Below, piece after piece: positions 11,002 to 21,493 of a stretch of DNA of 64,000 bases. The translations under genes were made by a program, and so were the position numbers. A model generated the notes under the pieces. That model was given only the letters and a program-made list of their open reading frames with translations. It did not search any database and had not been told where the DNA came from. Source of the stretch: Catenaria anguillulae PL171 (Eukaryota; Blastocladiomycota; Blastocladiomycetes; Blastocladiales; Catenariaceae); assembly GCA_002102555.1 (NCBI GenBank), contig MCFL01000133.1, positions 1 through 64,000 on the forward strand, read 5' to 3'. Within the stretch, counting starts at the first letter, position 1. Each line of letters starts with the position of its first letter.

Positions 11002-12153
11002 TCAAGGCACATTGCCAAACAAGTCCCCTCGATCATCTGCCAACTCGGCCTCCATGAGCTCGTCGAACAACTCGGACACGTCATTGCCGCCGTTGCTGTG
11101 CACGTAGTCGTCAAACATCATCATCGCCCCACCTTGCTCAACTTGGCGAGCGTATGCACTAAGAAGCGCATGCTGACGTCGAATCTCGGTCTTGGACAGA
11201 CCCCTTGTCGCCGCAATTGCTGCGGCCATTTGTTCCCGGCCAACGGGAAACAGCGGAGCGAGCGCAGCTGGTATTGGGGTTTCCGGCACATGAACCCGTG
11301 GTGCGCATGAATGATGAGCGAGAGGCGGCGGAGCGCTTGGGGCGATGGCCGACATTGGGGTTGTGAGCGCCATAGATGGATGGGGGACAGGCATCGATTG
11401 CATTGGTGGCCGCGGTGGCAAGGGATACACCCGCTCATCGTAGTCGCTGGTGGCGGCGTGGCCAGCAACTGTCGCCGCAAACTGATCGGCGGTGGGAATG
11501 TGGAGGCCGAGGCCAGTTGCGGCCGCTTGTCGGAGCGCTTGCTCCATTGACTGGTTGCGCTCAAGCCGAGCGACACAAAGGGCGAGCTCATCGGCCGACA
11601 ACGCCCAGGCCAAGACGGCGGCCCGAGCGCGGTCGATGGTCACGTTGGCCGGCTTCTCTTGCTCGACCGTGGCGACGGCGGGCGAGGGCGACACGTAGGC
11701 GGGGACAGCTTGGCGGGCGAGGAACAAAACGCGTGCCGCCGGCGCACGGCGGGGAGGCGCCATCGGCAAGTTGGGGGCGGAAACTTGGCCGTAAAGAACG
11801 GCGGCCGGCGTTTTCTGCACGGCGGGGGGTTGGTTGGACGCGCCCGCGGCTGACAGCGCAGACGAAGGGGCCGCCGAGACGGTCGGCTTGGGATGGTGAT
11901 GATCGGGGAGAGGGGTGTGCGCTGGGGCGTGGGCTGGATTTGAAGGGCTAAACCAACCACACCACACGCGGCGGCGCTCTGGTGGTGGCATCTGAGCTGT
12001 TGGTTCCGGAAACAAGATGCTTGCTTGACGGCTCGTCGCTCCAAGCGCGTACTGCAGCGCTCCGGCACCTCGACATGATCTCGTCAGCCTTGTGAACCCT
12101 TGATGTGTGGTGGCCGGAGAGTGTTTGCGGGACGAATGGCGAGGGGGAGTCAT
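11002..12153 (-). CDS. Family A protein, copy A2 (long form)
   Basis: One open frame of 383 aa from ATG 12,153. The N-terminal ~175 residues are low-complexity (Pro, Ala, Arg). The family A module follows near residues 185-250 (LERNQSMEQALRQAAAT, then PTADQFAATVAGHAA, then YDERV). Unlike A1, A3 and A4, the protein does not stop after the module. It runs into a Pro/Met-rich linker and a C-terminal acidic helical segment (QHALLSAYARQVEQGG, FDDYVHSNGGNDVSELFDEL). The upstream DNA is shared with A1 and with the 5' flank of A4, including CCGGAACCAACAGCTCAGATG. Its 5' end abuts the 3' flank of copy A3. No domain recognised; function unknown. Confidence 0.6.
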   Translation of the reverse strand: MTPPRHSSRKHSPATTHQGFTRLTRSCRGAGALQYALGATSRQASILFPEPTAQMPPPERRRVWCGWFSPSNPAHAPAHTPLPDHHHPKPTVSAAPSSALSAAGASNQPPAVQKTPAAVLYGQVSAPNLPMAPPRRAPAARVLFLARQAVPAYVSPSPAVATVEQEKPANVTIDRARAAVLAWALSADELALCVARLERNQSMEQALRQAAATGLGLHIPTADQFAATVAGHAATSDYDERVYPLPPRPPMQSMPVPHPSMALTTPMSAIAPSAPPPLAHHSCAPRVHVPETPIPAALAPLFPVGREQMAAAIAATRGLSKTEIRRQHALLSAYARQVEQGGAMMMFDDYVHSNGGNDVSELFDELMEAELADDRGDLFGNVP

Positions 12154-12244
12154 AAGTAAGGATTGGACGGAAGTGCGTGCGCGTGTAAAGCAAGTAAAGC
12201 AGGCCGAGGTGCTGGTTATAACGTCGCGCAAGTCGTATATGATA

Positions 12245-12972
12245 GGTCAGCGGAGAGAAGGAGCTCAAATGATCGTATATGATGTTTATGTTTGTTTATG
12301 TTGATCTTGATCCGCCCACGATCACAACTTGGGGACTGCGTGTACTTATATGCAGCTGCATCGGCCTCATGTTCTTGCTGCGAATCCATGTCGCGACTCG
12401 GATCGAGGGCCGCAATTGCGTCCAAAGGATGGGAGCTAAAGCTTAATATACAAATGTTGTGGACAAGAAGAGCGGTATACCTAACCTTCAAGAATACAAT
12501 GACATGGGGGAAAACAAAGGAGAGAACAAAAAGCGAGTAAGAAAGGGATTTGGCAACAATCAAAAAAGGAAAAAGGAGAAAGACAACAACTCAAAACACT
12601 CACCTAAGAGGCATAGAGAATAGTCACCGTTAGGAGGTATTCACCAGAAAAGGCGTAAGCAAATGAGACAGATAAAGCATACCGCAGCAGACCCAACGCG
12701 ACTCACGCTGCCTGACGACTCGTCCAAAGCACAACTCCCCTGCCCTCCAGCGCCGCAATCACCTGCTCATTGTAGTTGCGGGTGGCGGCGCGCCCAGCAA
12801 CCGTCGTGGCGAACTGGTCGGCCGTCGGAACGTGCGAGCCGATGGTCGTTGCGGCGGCGTGGCGGAGCGCTTGCTCCATCATCTCGCACCGCTCGAACCG
12901 AGCGACACGAAGGGCGAGCTCCTCGGGCGACAAAGCCGAGGCCAAGACGGCGGCCCGAGCGCGTGATCTCAC
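12245..12972 (-). pseudogene. Family A gene, copy A3, 5'-truncated at the hAT junction
   Basis: Minus strand 12,972-12,703 encodes only the module half of the family A protein (RARAAVLASALSPEELALR, then PTADQFATTVAGRAA, then stop). Its 3' flank down to about 12,245 matches the 3' flank of A4 (36,059-36,535) in reverse orientation, ending near CCGCTGACCTAT. At 12,972 similarity to the other copies stops at CGCGCTCGGG, where hAT transposon sequence begins. The N-terminal half is therefore missing. Confidence 0.75.
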
Positions 12973-15900
12973 TCTTTATCCCGCCTCCTCCTACTGACCA
13001 CGCTCTCCATCGTCTTCTTGCCTGGCACTTGGTTCTCGCTCAACGGCGGCCGCCCGCAAAGTGTCAAACGACTTGTCACCATAGCACATGCCCACCCACG
13101 CGGAATTGAGCACACAGCTCGTGAACGCCTCCGGCGAAATGGCATTGCGGTGGAAGTCGTCTGCCAACCCGGCCCGGGAAAAGAACCGCTCATTGCCCGC
13201 AATCGTCAATGGCACGCCCAAATACGACAACGCCACCCGGAGGACCGCCGGGAACTTTTCCCCATGTTTCCGCCACCACGCGAAAATCGGATCCAGCGGT
13301 TGCTCCCACGGCTCGAGCTTTTTGGGCAGATCCGGGCACTGCAAATACGCATTGAGCTGTTCGGCGTACTAGTCGCGGAGCTCGTCGACATTAGCTGAGT
13401 TCGTGGTGTTGGAATCTGGTTCGATGACGTCGGCGTCCGATCCGTAAATGTCGAAATCGTGGGTCGGGGAAGATGGAGGACATGAATGCATTGGGGCGCG
13501 CTGGGTACCGGCGGTGGCTGACGCATTGGACGAGGAGCCTGGTGCTGGCGGTGGGAGCGGGGTCAAGGCCACCATGGCATCAATCGTTAAGTCAAATCCA
13601 CGTTGCTTGATTGCCTTGATGACGTCAACTGGGACGCCGTACGCAGCGCCCGCGAGCTCAATGCGCCGACGGTACCTGGAAGGAAAGCAAATAATGCACC
13701 GCAAATTAGCACAATAGTCGGCCGCGGACCGCAAAAAGTAAAGGCGGCGTACTTGGGGTTGACAAACATGGCAACCCACATGGCTGCCGGAAACGACTGC
13801 TCGTACTTCATCCGATGGCGATAAAGACGGCATGCCGCCTCCTGCAACGCGGTTGCCCACAATGAAACATTTTCCGGCGCATCGAGTGCTTCGGAAATGG
13901 GCGCCGGCGGCAGCGGCGGCGCCGGGAACAGTGAGGTCGGGCTTGTGAAGCGGATGTCAATTTCGGGAAAGTTGCGAGCGTCGAGTTCCTCGAACGTTGG
14001 CATACCCACAGAGGCCGGCTCGCCGGCTTGTTCCTCATCATGCAAAATGCCCGCGTCCGCGACGCCCGCGGTGCCCTCTTCGTCCATGATAGACAAGTAC
14101 AGATCCATGCCCTCCCGGCTAGAATCGTAATCAAGCACCCCACGCTGGTTGAATGCGGTCCAAATTTGAAAGTACATGTGGATGAATCCGAGGGCGACCT
14201 TGGATGAGTTGGTTTCGCCCTGCACCACCGTCGTGAACACTTCCAGCGGCTCCAGCATCTTGACCAGCAACGTGGCCAACGACAGCTCGTTGGCGTTCAA
14301 CATTGGCGGGCAGCTAGGATCCATGCTGGCAAAATGGTCGATAGCGTCGCGATACTTGATCACGTACTTGACCTCATCCTGTATCCCGCCCCACCGGGTC
14401 TCTCCTGCTGACGGCGGCGCGAGCACGTGTCCAGCGGATCCGAACTCGGGGTACGCGGCAACGACAGCCTTTGCAACCTTGTTCAAACGAGCATTGGACT
14501 TGGATCCGGTTATGTACACGAGGATGCGGTGGATCTTGCGGTACACGGCATGCAGCAAGGGGACGGAGATGATGGCTTTGGCGAAAAGCTGCGGCGTGTG
14601 CGCGCAACAACGCACGAGCATTCCGAGAACACCAAGCAAGTCGCGGTCGAGCTCGCGGCAAAGGTGGCGAATGGCAGCGGGATTGACGGCAGTGTTGTCG
14701 CAAACGACGCCAAGAATCTGCTCGCGATCCATGACACCAAACTCGGCCATGCTTTCACGGATCTGACGAGCGAGGTCAAGTTGAGCCGCGCCGTCTTCGA
14801 CAAAGAATGATGTTGGAATGTCGACACGCTTCCAATCACGAGTAACAAAGCTCTGCAAAAAAAAATGCTCAATGTCAGCATGCATGCTGGATGATGGGAA
14901 TGCAGGAACATCGAGTAATCAGAACGCACCATAGACACCGCCAAGTATTGCCGACTTTGTACCCCACTGGTCCAACCATCAAATGAAATCATGACTCGTC
15001 CAAGAGCATTCGCGAGCTGGTCCTTGATCCACGCTTTGCGGCGAGGAACGACATCACGAACCAGGTCGTTACGCAGCGTCGTACGAGAAGGAGGAGTATA
15101 GTTGCGTTCGGGATTGGAGCGAGCCCATGCCTGGAAAGTACGTAACAAAAATGGTCCCATTCATCAAGCGCAAAGCAGCAGCACGCAGAGAGGCCACACG
15201 GAAAAGAATGACGAACCTGGAGGCGGTCGCAGAAAGCACGGAACGGGCGGTTGTCGGCCTGGCGAAATGCAATGTATCCGCTCGAGAAGAAGTCGTTGAG
15301 TATCACCTTGAGCTCGGTTTCGGAAACATTGTCCTCGGGTGATGCCGTCGCTGCGACGGACGGATCAACCCGACTGGGGCGCTGACGGTCCATGCGACGC
15401 TTTTTGAGCTCACTCGCAAGTTGGAGATCGGCGGGCTCATGCTCGCACTTGTGCAGGATGTGCTGGTTCATGCGAGCAGACGACTCGTACACTAAATTGA
15501 AACAAAAACATGATTCATTAGGCTTTCATGGACTGCAAAAGGGGTGGGAAAAGAGAAAAAAAAAAAATGCACATACACTTCTCCTTTGCGCTGCTAATCT
15601 TGGACACGTTCGCGTGACCCACGCACAGCGAGCAGCGAAAATACTCCTTGCCTTGGACACTGACCTTGGTCGCAAACAATTCCACGACACCTTTGCTCGA
15701 GTCCGTGCTTCCCCTGGTGTTCCTGCGCTTTGCCCGATGCTGACCAACAGACTCTTGAACGTCATCCGTGACTTGATCCATGGCTCGCCTCAGCACGGCC
15801 GCACCGCGCGTTTCTTGAGACGCCGAAGACGCTGGCGCACCCGATGAAGATGATGAAGAACTGGGCATCGGCCCAGGCTGATCCATCAAGGCAGGCGGCG

Positions 15901-17004
15901 GCACCGAGGCAGAATGCTGAGCGGTCAATGATGCCGACGACGACTGCGTTGAATTGGCTCGTCGAGCAGTAGGATGGGCGGAAGCCGGCGGAGGTGGGGG
16001 CAGAGCAAATGATGGTGCGTTGGGCGCCAATTGCTGGTTGCGAGCAGAGTTGCGGAGTGTGGGAGGTGCTGAAGGCAAGGTTGAAGGGGTTGGCGGTGGA
16101 AGAGGAGTCGCCATGAACTGTCCGCTGTGAAAGGCTGCGACATAGGCCTGGTACATGACGAGTTCGGCAGGAGTTGGCGGCAGCGGCATTTGAGCTTGGC
16201 CAGGATATGGTGGCGACATTGGAGGGCCCACTGGGAAGCCCATGGATCCGAGAGTAGTGGGAGGAGGAGGGTGTAGGTAGGTGAATGAAGGGAGCTGGGG
16301 ATTGCCGTGTCTGAGAGTTGTGGGTGCCGGTGCTGCGGCCGCCCCTGGGTGGTGGAGCGCGGTGGGGCGACGCGGAACACTTGGCTGCCCATGAGAGTTG
16401 GCAGAGCTGGCGGCGGGCGTCCGCATGGCGCCGCTGGATGACCTGCTTGTCGCCGAATGCCGGGTGGAGCGATTCGCCGACATGATGGTGGAGCGCGTCG
16501 TCGTTCAATCGGGGGATCGAGCCGGTCGGATAAATGAAAGGAGTAACAAAATGTGATAGAGCGATGGCCCGTCGTCAGCAGTGACAGCTTGGCATAGTGG
16601 AAGAGAAAGGTGGATCACTTTGAGGAGGAGATGGAGGTGAGACACAAGGCGGCATGTGAGACAGCGCCATTAAGTTTGCCATGTGGGTCAAGTGAGTCAG
16701 AGTCACTGTCATGACTGATAGGATTTCTTGGCAATCGATTGCCAGTAGTGCATTCATTGTAAGGTCTAGGCATGTGGTAAGTAGTGCTGGGCAAATGCAA
16801 CATGATAAACCAAATTTTCACGCCATGAGACGTGCCGTCCTCCTCAGAGTTGGATCGTCCTGACTGGATCGGCAGTCCACTTCCCACTTCCAGGAACTCG
16901 GGAAATGGGCACTGGATTCGTAGTCTTTTCCCGCTTCCCTTCCCGTTCCCCTCACGTGAACACAGCGGGAATTCCCATGGGAAGTCGGGAACTTTGCAGC
17001 ACTG
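12973..17004 (-). mobile_element. hAT DNA transposon, 3' end truncated
   Basis: The element carries a hAT transposase gene (12,991-16,483). Its 5' end is probably at 17,004: on the minus strand the terminus reads CAGTGCTGCAAAGTTCCC, typical of hAT ends, and it sits exactly where the flanking ERH-type repeat loses similarity to its other copy. A similar start, TAGTGCTGGGCAAATG, occurs at 16,782 on the plus strand and may be a second terminal-like sequence. No matching 3' terminus is found beside the transposase stop; the DNA passes within ~20 nt into gene A3. Compared with the intact arrangement at 34,737-36,535, about 620 bp between the ERH-type repeat and the A module is missing and replaced by this element. 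Confidence 0.7.
12991..16483 (-). pseudogene. hAT transposase, interrupted by an in-frame TAG
   Basis: Reconstructed exons on the minus strand: 16483-15577, 15491-15217, 15130-14930, 14852-13753, 13675-12991. Order of parts: a long Pro/Ser-rich N-terminus; a BED-type zinc finger split by intron 1 (FRCSLC in exon 1, QHILHKC in exon 2); the RNase H-like core with SFDGWTSG and VCDNTAVN; and the C-terminal hAT dimerisation region (DPIFAWWRKHGEKFP, SYLGVPLTIAGNERFFSRAG). A TAG at 13,369-13,371 lies in frame between ELRD and YAEQLNAYL, so the dimerisation region is cut off from the rest. Every splice pair is GT-AG and keeps frame. Without read-through the product would be inactive. Confidence 0.85.
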
Positions 17005-17008
17005 ATTC

Positions 17009-17445
17009 ACACCCGAAAAGTAGGGAAACCGCTGGGTCCCATCGAAGTCAGTGCTGACCTTCGTGAGTAAATCAAACTGGGCACGCACGCATGAACACAA
17101 GTTCTCGCCCGCTCACTCTTCCTCCCATATGCAATACAATTACAGTTTGCGACTTGCCGCTAGCTCGGCCACTGGCAAGCTGTCAGTGGGACATGCGACA
17201 GGATACATTGAAGAGACAAATGGGGCGAAAAGTCACAAAAAAGAGAACAAAACGTTGCAGGACGTATACACAAAGCACAACGGGAAAGTGTGTCTGAGAA
17301 TCTCGCACAACAAACTATGATGAACCCGCAGATTTCACAAATGCGCACTATCAACACGCCTCCATCCATTGCCCAACGTGATCCCATTCCCATCGTCATG
17401 TCACGATATGCTGGAGATTACCTCCTGCCGCCGCCTCCCAGCTCT
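17009..17445 (-). repeat. Inverted copy of the ERH 3'-end repeat
   Basis: Reading the minus strand from 17,445 to 17,009 reproduces, with scattered substitutions, the plus strand from about 34,737 to 35,168. This includes the last codons of the ERH gene (GGCGGCAGGAGGTAATCTC), ATATCGTGACATGA, and the long shared stretch ending TTTTCGGGTGTGA. The similarity ends at the hAT terminus. Between 17,446 and 17,817 I see no gene. Confidence 0.85.
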
Positions 17446-17817
17446 CAACCTCCACACCCCAACATTCCTGTTCAACTGACTGCGGGTCGTCACAAATGTG
17501 ATGAGCTCGCTGCCGGTCACTGTGGAGTTGTAGCTCAGACATAGGCCACACATTGCCATATGGGCATTTCCGCTCGAGACGCATCTGCTGACGATGAGCT
17601 TGGCGGGTTTGGGGCTGGCGTTGACACAGAACTGAACCAGCGATTGGTTCTTGGCCGTTCGGTCATGATTCTTGGACTGTGTTTGCAATGTGAGAATGAA
17701 TTATGCCTGGGGACAATGCAACATCGACGCCAGCCTAACGCCAAACACTGACGGGTGTGGAAGTGAGGCAAATACACAATGTCATTCGTGCAAAAAAGCA
17801 TGAGCCAATGGACCATA

Positions 17818-19850
17818 ACGTCCATTGAAGACACAGAAGAAGCAGGATCAATCAATCCTTCATCATCTCAAAGGTAACCAATCCCACTCTCACCGCCCCT
17901 CCTCCCGTCTCTGCCCTCAACTCCCGATTCAACTCGGCCACAAACCCAGCGTCCACCAAATAATCTCCCTCGGCCTTGTGAATCGCATCACTCTTATCTG
18001 TAGCCGCCGCCCTAGCAACGCCTCGATCCTGGTCCAAACACTTGTTTTCCGCACACCCGCGCAATGCCGCAGCCACCGTCAACATGCCGCTCACGATACT
18101 GCCGCGATCATAGTACACCATGCGATCGCTTCGCAGCGCGTTCTTGCCCACAAGCGTCACCTCCAACCGGCGCGAGTCCGTGCAAACGGCGAACGTGACG
18201 AGGCGACGCACAAGCCCGCATGGAATGCCGCCGTGGTGGTTGGGTCCTGGCTGCCACGTGATTTGCAGCGATCCAAGGCCTTGGCGGATCAGCAAAAAGA
18301 GCGTTGGCAGCGGAATCTGTAGCCCAGAGCACACGCAGGGCAACGCGTCGTCGTCCGTGTATGCAATTGCCAGGTGCTTGAGCTTGGCCAATTGCACCAG
18401 TGCCGAACCGAGCTGCGGCTCGCACCACTGCGGACTGTCCGTCACGGGACTTCCCGATCCCCCACCACCTGATGTGCCGCCGTTGCCGCCGCCACTGCCG
18501 CCACCACCACTGCCGGTCGTTGCAAGCGTTAGGTTGAGCGACTCGATCGACATTTTAACCGCGTCAAGTGCACGCGCAAGCACTCGGAGATTTGCGGCCA
18601 TGAGCGGACATGCGGAAATGTCGAGGTGCTTGATCCACGGCGTATAGGGCGTGAGGGCCTCGAGTCCGCGCGACGACAGCTGGATGCAGTTTGCGAGCGA
18701 TAGCGACGTGAGCGAGACCATGGCGGCAAGCGACGGGGCAAGGATCGAGGCCAGGGTCGCGTCGGTGAGCGTGTCGGGGTTGGACGAGAGGTTGAGCGAA
18801 GCGAGCGTGGTGAATTGTGCGAGTTGCGAATCCGCATAGGACGGGAGCGAGTCGGGATGGTGAGATGATGAAGAGTGCGAGGCAAGTTTTTCGGGCGGTG
18901 GGGGTGGGAGAATGGCGGCGAGTAGTGCGTGGTTGAGGGCAAAATCGATGCTCGACAGGCGCAAGCGCGTGACGGTTTGAGGCAAGGTTGGCGTCGAGAT
19001 AGCACCAAGTGTGGCCAGGAAAGCGTGCAAAGTGCGTGGATCAACATTGCGGAGACCGACAATGGAGATGGAGGTGAGATGTGGAAACAGTCCAGCGGTT
19101 GCAGAGCGCTGTTCCTTTCCTCCCTTTAGCTTCTTCTCCGCCGTATGTTGCAGGCCTGAAGCTCGATTTCCATTTACCAGCTGACCCACTTGGGCAACCA
19201 CCTCCATCACGGCGTCCACAGTCAATGGCTCGACCTTGTCCAGCACAAGCGACTGCAGCTCGTCAGCATGGTGGACAAGCAACTGAGCGAGCCAGCTCGA
19301 GTGAATGGCATCTGGCCCGTACGAGGACGTGAACCAGGACGCGTCAATGTTGCACAGGACGAGGCGATGGGTACGTGGGCGAGCGGCGTGCAGCGAGTTG
19401 ATGTACCGGGCAAGCTGCGTGCGGCGGCCGTCAAAGACGAGCGAGTCCAACACGCCGGTCGACAGGCTAGCGTGCCAGTGGCGGCAGACGAGCGGCAGCG
19501 AGAGATAGCGGTCGTCGGTGGCGGTGGTGGGCAGCAGGTCGCGGATGCAGGCCAGCACGGGCGCAGGCAGCGCAGTGATCATTGCTTGATTCATGAAGTA
19601 TACTGTGTTTGTCTTTATGCATTCGAGGTATGGTACTGGGTCTGTGGAGTTCAACACTCAGCAACTTCTTGGCACGGAGACGTGATTCGCTCGTCCTTCT
19701 CGGAACATTCTCTCATTCTTCTCGAATCTCGACCAGCGGGCTCCCGATCAGCTGTTCACGTCGTCCCCCAGTAAGAGAATGGGGTGGGCGGGTGGGCGAT
19801 TCTCTTAGTACCCCTGATGTAAACGTGCTTTCCAAATGCGCAACGACGAG
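17818..19850 (-). repeat. Duplicated F-box/LRR gene segment (copy 1)
   Basis: About 2.0 kb shared with 38,170-40,184 in opposite orientation. The duplication begins about 250 bp upstream of the start codon (GCGCATTTGGAAAGC) and ends about 35 bp past the stop (CTGTGTCTTCAATGGACGT). Coding sequence is highly similar throughout; the 5' flank differs by a patch of unrelated sequence near 19,780-19,830. Confidence 0.9.
17852..19594 (-). CDS. F-box/LRR protein, copy 1
   Basis: Single exon, 580 aa, ATG at 19,594 (MNQAMITALPAPVLACIRDL). This start matches the paralogue at 38,393; the frame further upstream has only a GTG. The N-terminal ~45 residues fit an F-box (ALPAPVL..IRDLLP...LPLVCRHWH). Leucine-rich repeats of the cysteine/AMN1-like type follow (LTSISIVGLRNVD, LASLNLSSNPDTLTDATL, LTSLSLANCIQLSSRGLEAL, IKHLDISACPLM). 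A Gly-rich linker near residues 375-400 interrupts them. Such proteins are usually substrate receptors of SCF ubiquitin ligases; the substrate here is unknown. Differences from copy 2 include short indels in the His/Ser and Gly linkers. Both copies keep an open frame. Confidence 0.85.
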   Translation of the reverse strand: MNQAMITALPAPVLACIRDLLPTTATDDRYLSLPLVCRHWHASLSTGVLDSLVFDGRRTQLARYINSLHAARPRTHRLVLCNIDASWFTSSYGPDAIHSSWLAQLLVHHADELQSLVLDKVEPLTVDAVMEVVAQVGQLVNGNRASGLQHTAEKKLKGGKEQRSATAGLFPHLTSISIVGLRNVDPRTLHAFLATLGAISTPTLPQTVTRLRLSSIDFALNHALLAAILPPPPPEKLASHSSSSHHPDSLPSYADSQLAQFTTLASLNLSSNPDTLTDATLASILAPSLAAMVSLTSLSLANCIQLSSRGLEALTPYTPWIKHLDISACPLMAANLRVLARALDAVKMSIESLNLTLATTGSGGGGSGGGNGGTSGGGGSGSPVTDSPQWCEPQLGSALVQLAKLKHLAIAYTDDDALPCVCSGLQIPLPTLFLLIRQGLGSLQITWQPGPNHHGGIPCGLVRRLVTFAVCTDSRRLEVTLVGKNALRSDRMVYYDRGSIVSGMLTVAAALRGCAENKCLDQDRGVARAAATDKSDAIHKAEGDYLVDAGFVAELNRELRAETGGGAVRVGLVTFEMMKD

Positions 19851-20205
19851 ACACGGCTGTTGTTGACCGGGAAAGAAGCGCATGTTGGCGGCGATGTTCG
19901 TTGATCATGGAGTGCGGAGGGGAGTCCTCCCCCGTAGTGTTCTACCCGGTTTGCATCGTCGCTCTGGTGTTCGCGGTGCACGTGACGCGCACGTGAAAAA
20001 AGCGAACGTTGCCGATCCTTCCTCCTTTCTTGCCTGCCAGAAGCAGGGCAGTCCTCGCTGGATTTTTTTCTTGGGTGAGTCCTCGCTTGTTGTCAGCCTC
20101 AATGAAAACAGCCCTAATTGTGCGAATTGTCCTCGCTTGTTGTCAGCCTCAATGAAAGAAGCCCTGATTGTGCGAGTTGCACCTGTATTCAAGTGGAACC
20201 TCATT
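19851..20205. other. Intergenic with a 50-bp tandem duplication
   Basis: No gene supported. Contains the direct repeat listed at 20,080-20,179. Confidence 0.45.
20080..20179. repeat. Two tandem 50-bp units
   Basis: TCCTCGCTTGTTGTCAGCCT begins at 20,080 and again at 20,130. The two 50-bp units differ at about five positions. A partial third start, GTCCTCGCTGGATTTT, precedes them at 20,051. Confidence 0.88.
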
Positions 20206-20939
20206 CTACGTTGCCACCATGGCAACAAATGCCGTCCGCACCAACAGCTCCAGCTTTCTCAGCCATGTCGTGGTTTCCCGTGCACGCTGCTCCAGGTCCG
20301 CCTGACCTTCGAGTGTCTTGTCCTTGGGTTTGAAGCGCATGAAGACCTCCTCCGTCAAGAGTTCCTTGGTTGTCAGCCCTGCGCTTGTGCGGACCCGCGA
20401 TAGGGCGACGTCCAGCGATTGCCGACAGTGGCTATTCAGCTTGGTCACGTAAATGTTGTCGAGCGTTTTGTGTTGCGTTTACCCTTGAGGCATGACCATG
20501 AGGGTTGATACGCATGGGTTTGGACAGCGATGAGCATCCATGTGAGTTGGATGGCATGGATGGCAGACGACTTATCTTTGCACAGTGATTTGGAGCCGGC
20601 GCGAATGGATTCGGAGTATCGTTGACTACATTCGGCTTGTTGATCAGTTGGGACAATTGATGTCAGACGTCGAATGTACGAGGTCAGGGCTGAGTTGACA
20701 GTGGCAATGTGCTCGCCAAATGAGCTGAGAATGTCCAGACGGAGTGACCGGACTAGTTCTGCGTCATATTGGTGCATTTCGTCGCCACCGAGGCGGCTGG
20801 ACATTGAGATGCGAATGTAATCCAACGCTTCAATGCCCGGCGGAGATGGCGGGAGCTTGGTTATGCCGCTTTTCACCAGCTTTTGGCACTTGTCACCGTG
20901 CTTGGCAAGCTCGCCGGTCAACGAGCTTAACTCTCGTCC
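20206..20939 (-). CDS. Possible two-part hypothetical gene
   Basis: Two minus-strand frames look coding by composition: 20,921-20,445 (KHGDKCQKLVKSGITKLP, YIRISMSSRLGG, SFGEHIATVNSALTSYIRR) and 20,448-20,206 (KELLTEEVFMRFKPKDKTLEG, RETTTWLRKLELLVRTAF). They overlap in different frames around 20,448. A short intron (CAAGG/GTAAAC ... CCAAG/CTG) could be involved, but I could not verify that the frames join. There is no ATG start for the first part. Both parts look helical. No family recognised; it may be a gene fragment. Confidence 0.3.
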
Positions 20940-21003
20940 TTGGTCAGTCCCTCCATACCATCTTCAATCGTCGACAGTTGGCATATCCCGTCTCATCACC
21001 GCA

Positions 21004-21386
21004 ATGTCTGACACCGACATCAAGATCAAAGCCATTTTGCGAAACCTCACTTTCCAAACTGGCAGTGGTGAGGTATGTTATCCCATTCCCAGTCCCTATA
21101 CTTGCGAAACGCTCACTTGTGTTCCACTGCAAAGGAAGATAACTTCGGTTTCGTCAAGTTCAGCCTGCCGGTCGAGTACAACCCGCCCAAAAACCTCCCG
21201 GCCGCCTACATGCCCCAACTACAAACCGCCACCACTTGGTGGTACAATTGTATCGTCGATCGCCGCATTTGGGATGTCTCGTTCTCTCAAGTTGGCCCAG
21301 GTGACCTTGTCGAAGTCCACAGCCGCGTGACCGGCCCGTCCGCGACTGGCACGAGTGTCCGCGTGACCGACTTGCTCGGATCATGA
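21004..21386 (+). CDS. Small uncharacterised protein, two exons
   Basis: Exon 1 is 21,004-21,072 (MSDTDIKIKAILRNLTFQTG...). A 62-nt intron (GTATGT ... AAAG) follows, and exon 2 is 21,135-21,386; 106 aa. The join reads TGSGE/EDNFGFVKF. The protein is probably beta-rich (YNCIVDRRIWDVSFSQVGPGDLVEVHSRV) and compact; I do not recognise the family. The TGA stop overlaps an ATG (TCATGA). In that second frame a 36-codon tail reads MKAETMTLKRSRSTEDL and later AKKAKTDEA, which resembles a nuclear localisation tail. This suggests either a recent one-base change that cut off the natural C-terminus or a separate short frame. Confidence 0.6.
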
Positions 21387-21493
21387 AGGCGGAAACGATG
21401 ACGCTCAAACGCTCCAGGTCCACCGAGGACTTGTCAAAAATGGGCGAGCCTTTGGCCAAGAAGGCCAAGACGGATGAAGCGGGTGCTCAGTAA

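Noticed and set aside
16782-17004. A separate 223-bp hAT MITE (TAGTGCTGGG ... CAGCACTG)
   Set aside because: Only about seven terminal bases pair and no 8-bp target duplication is present. The 17,004 end is better explained as the 5' end of the larger hAT element.
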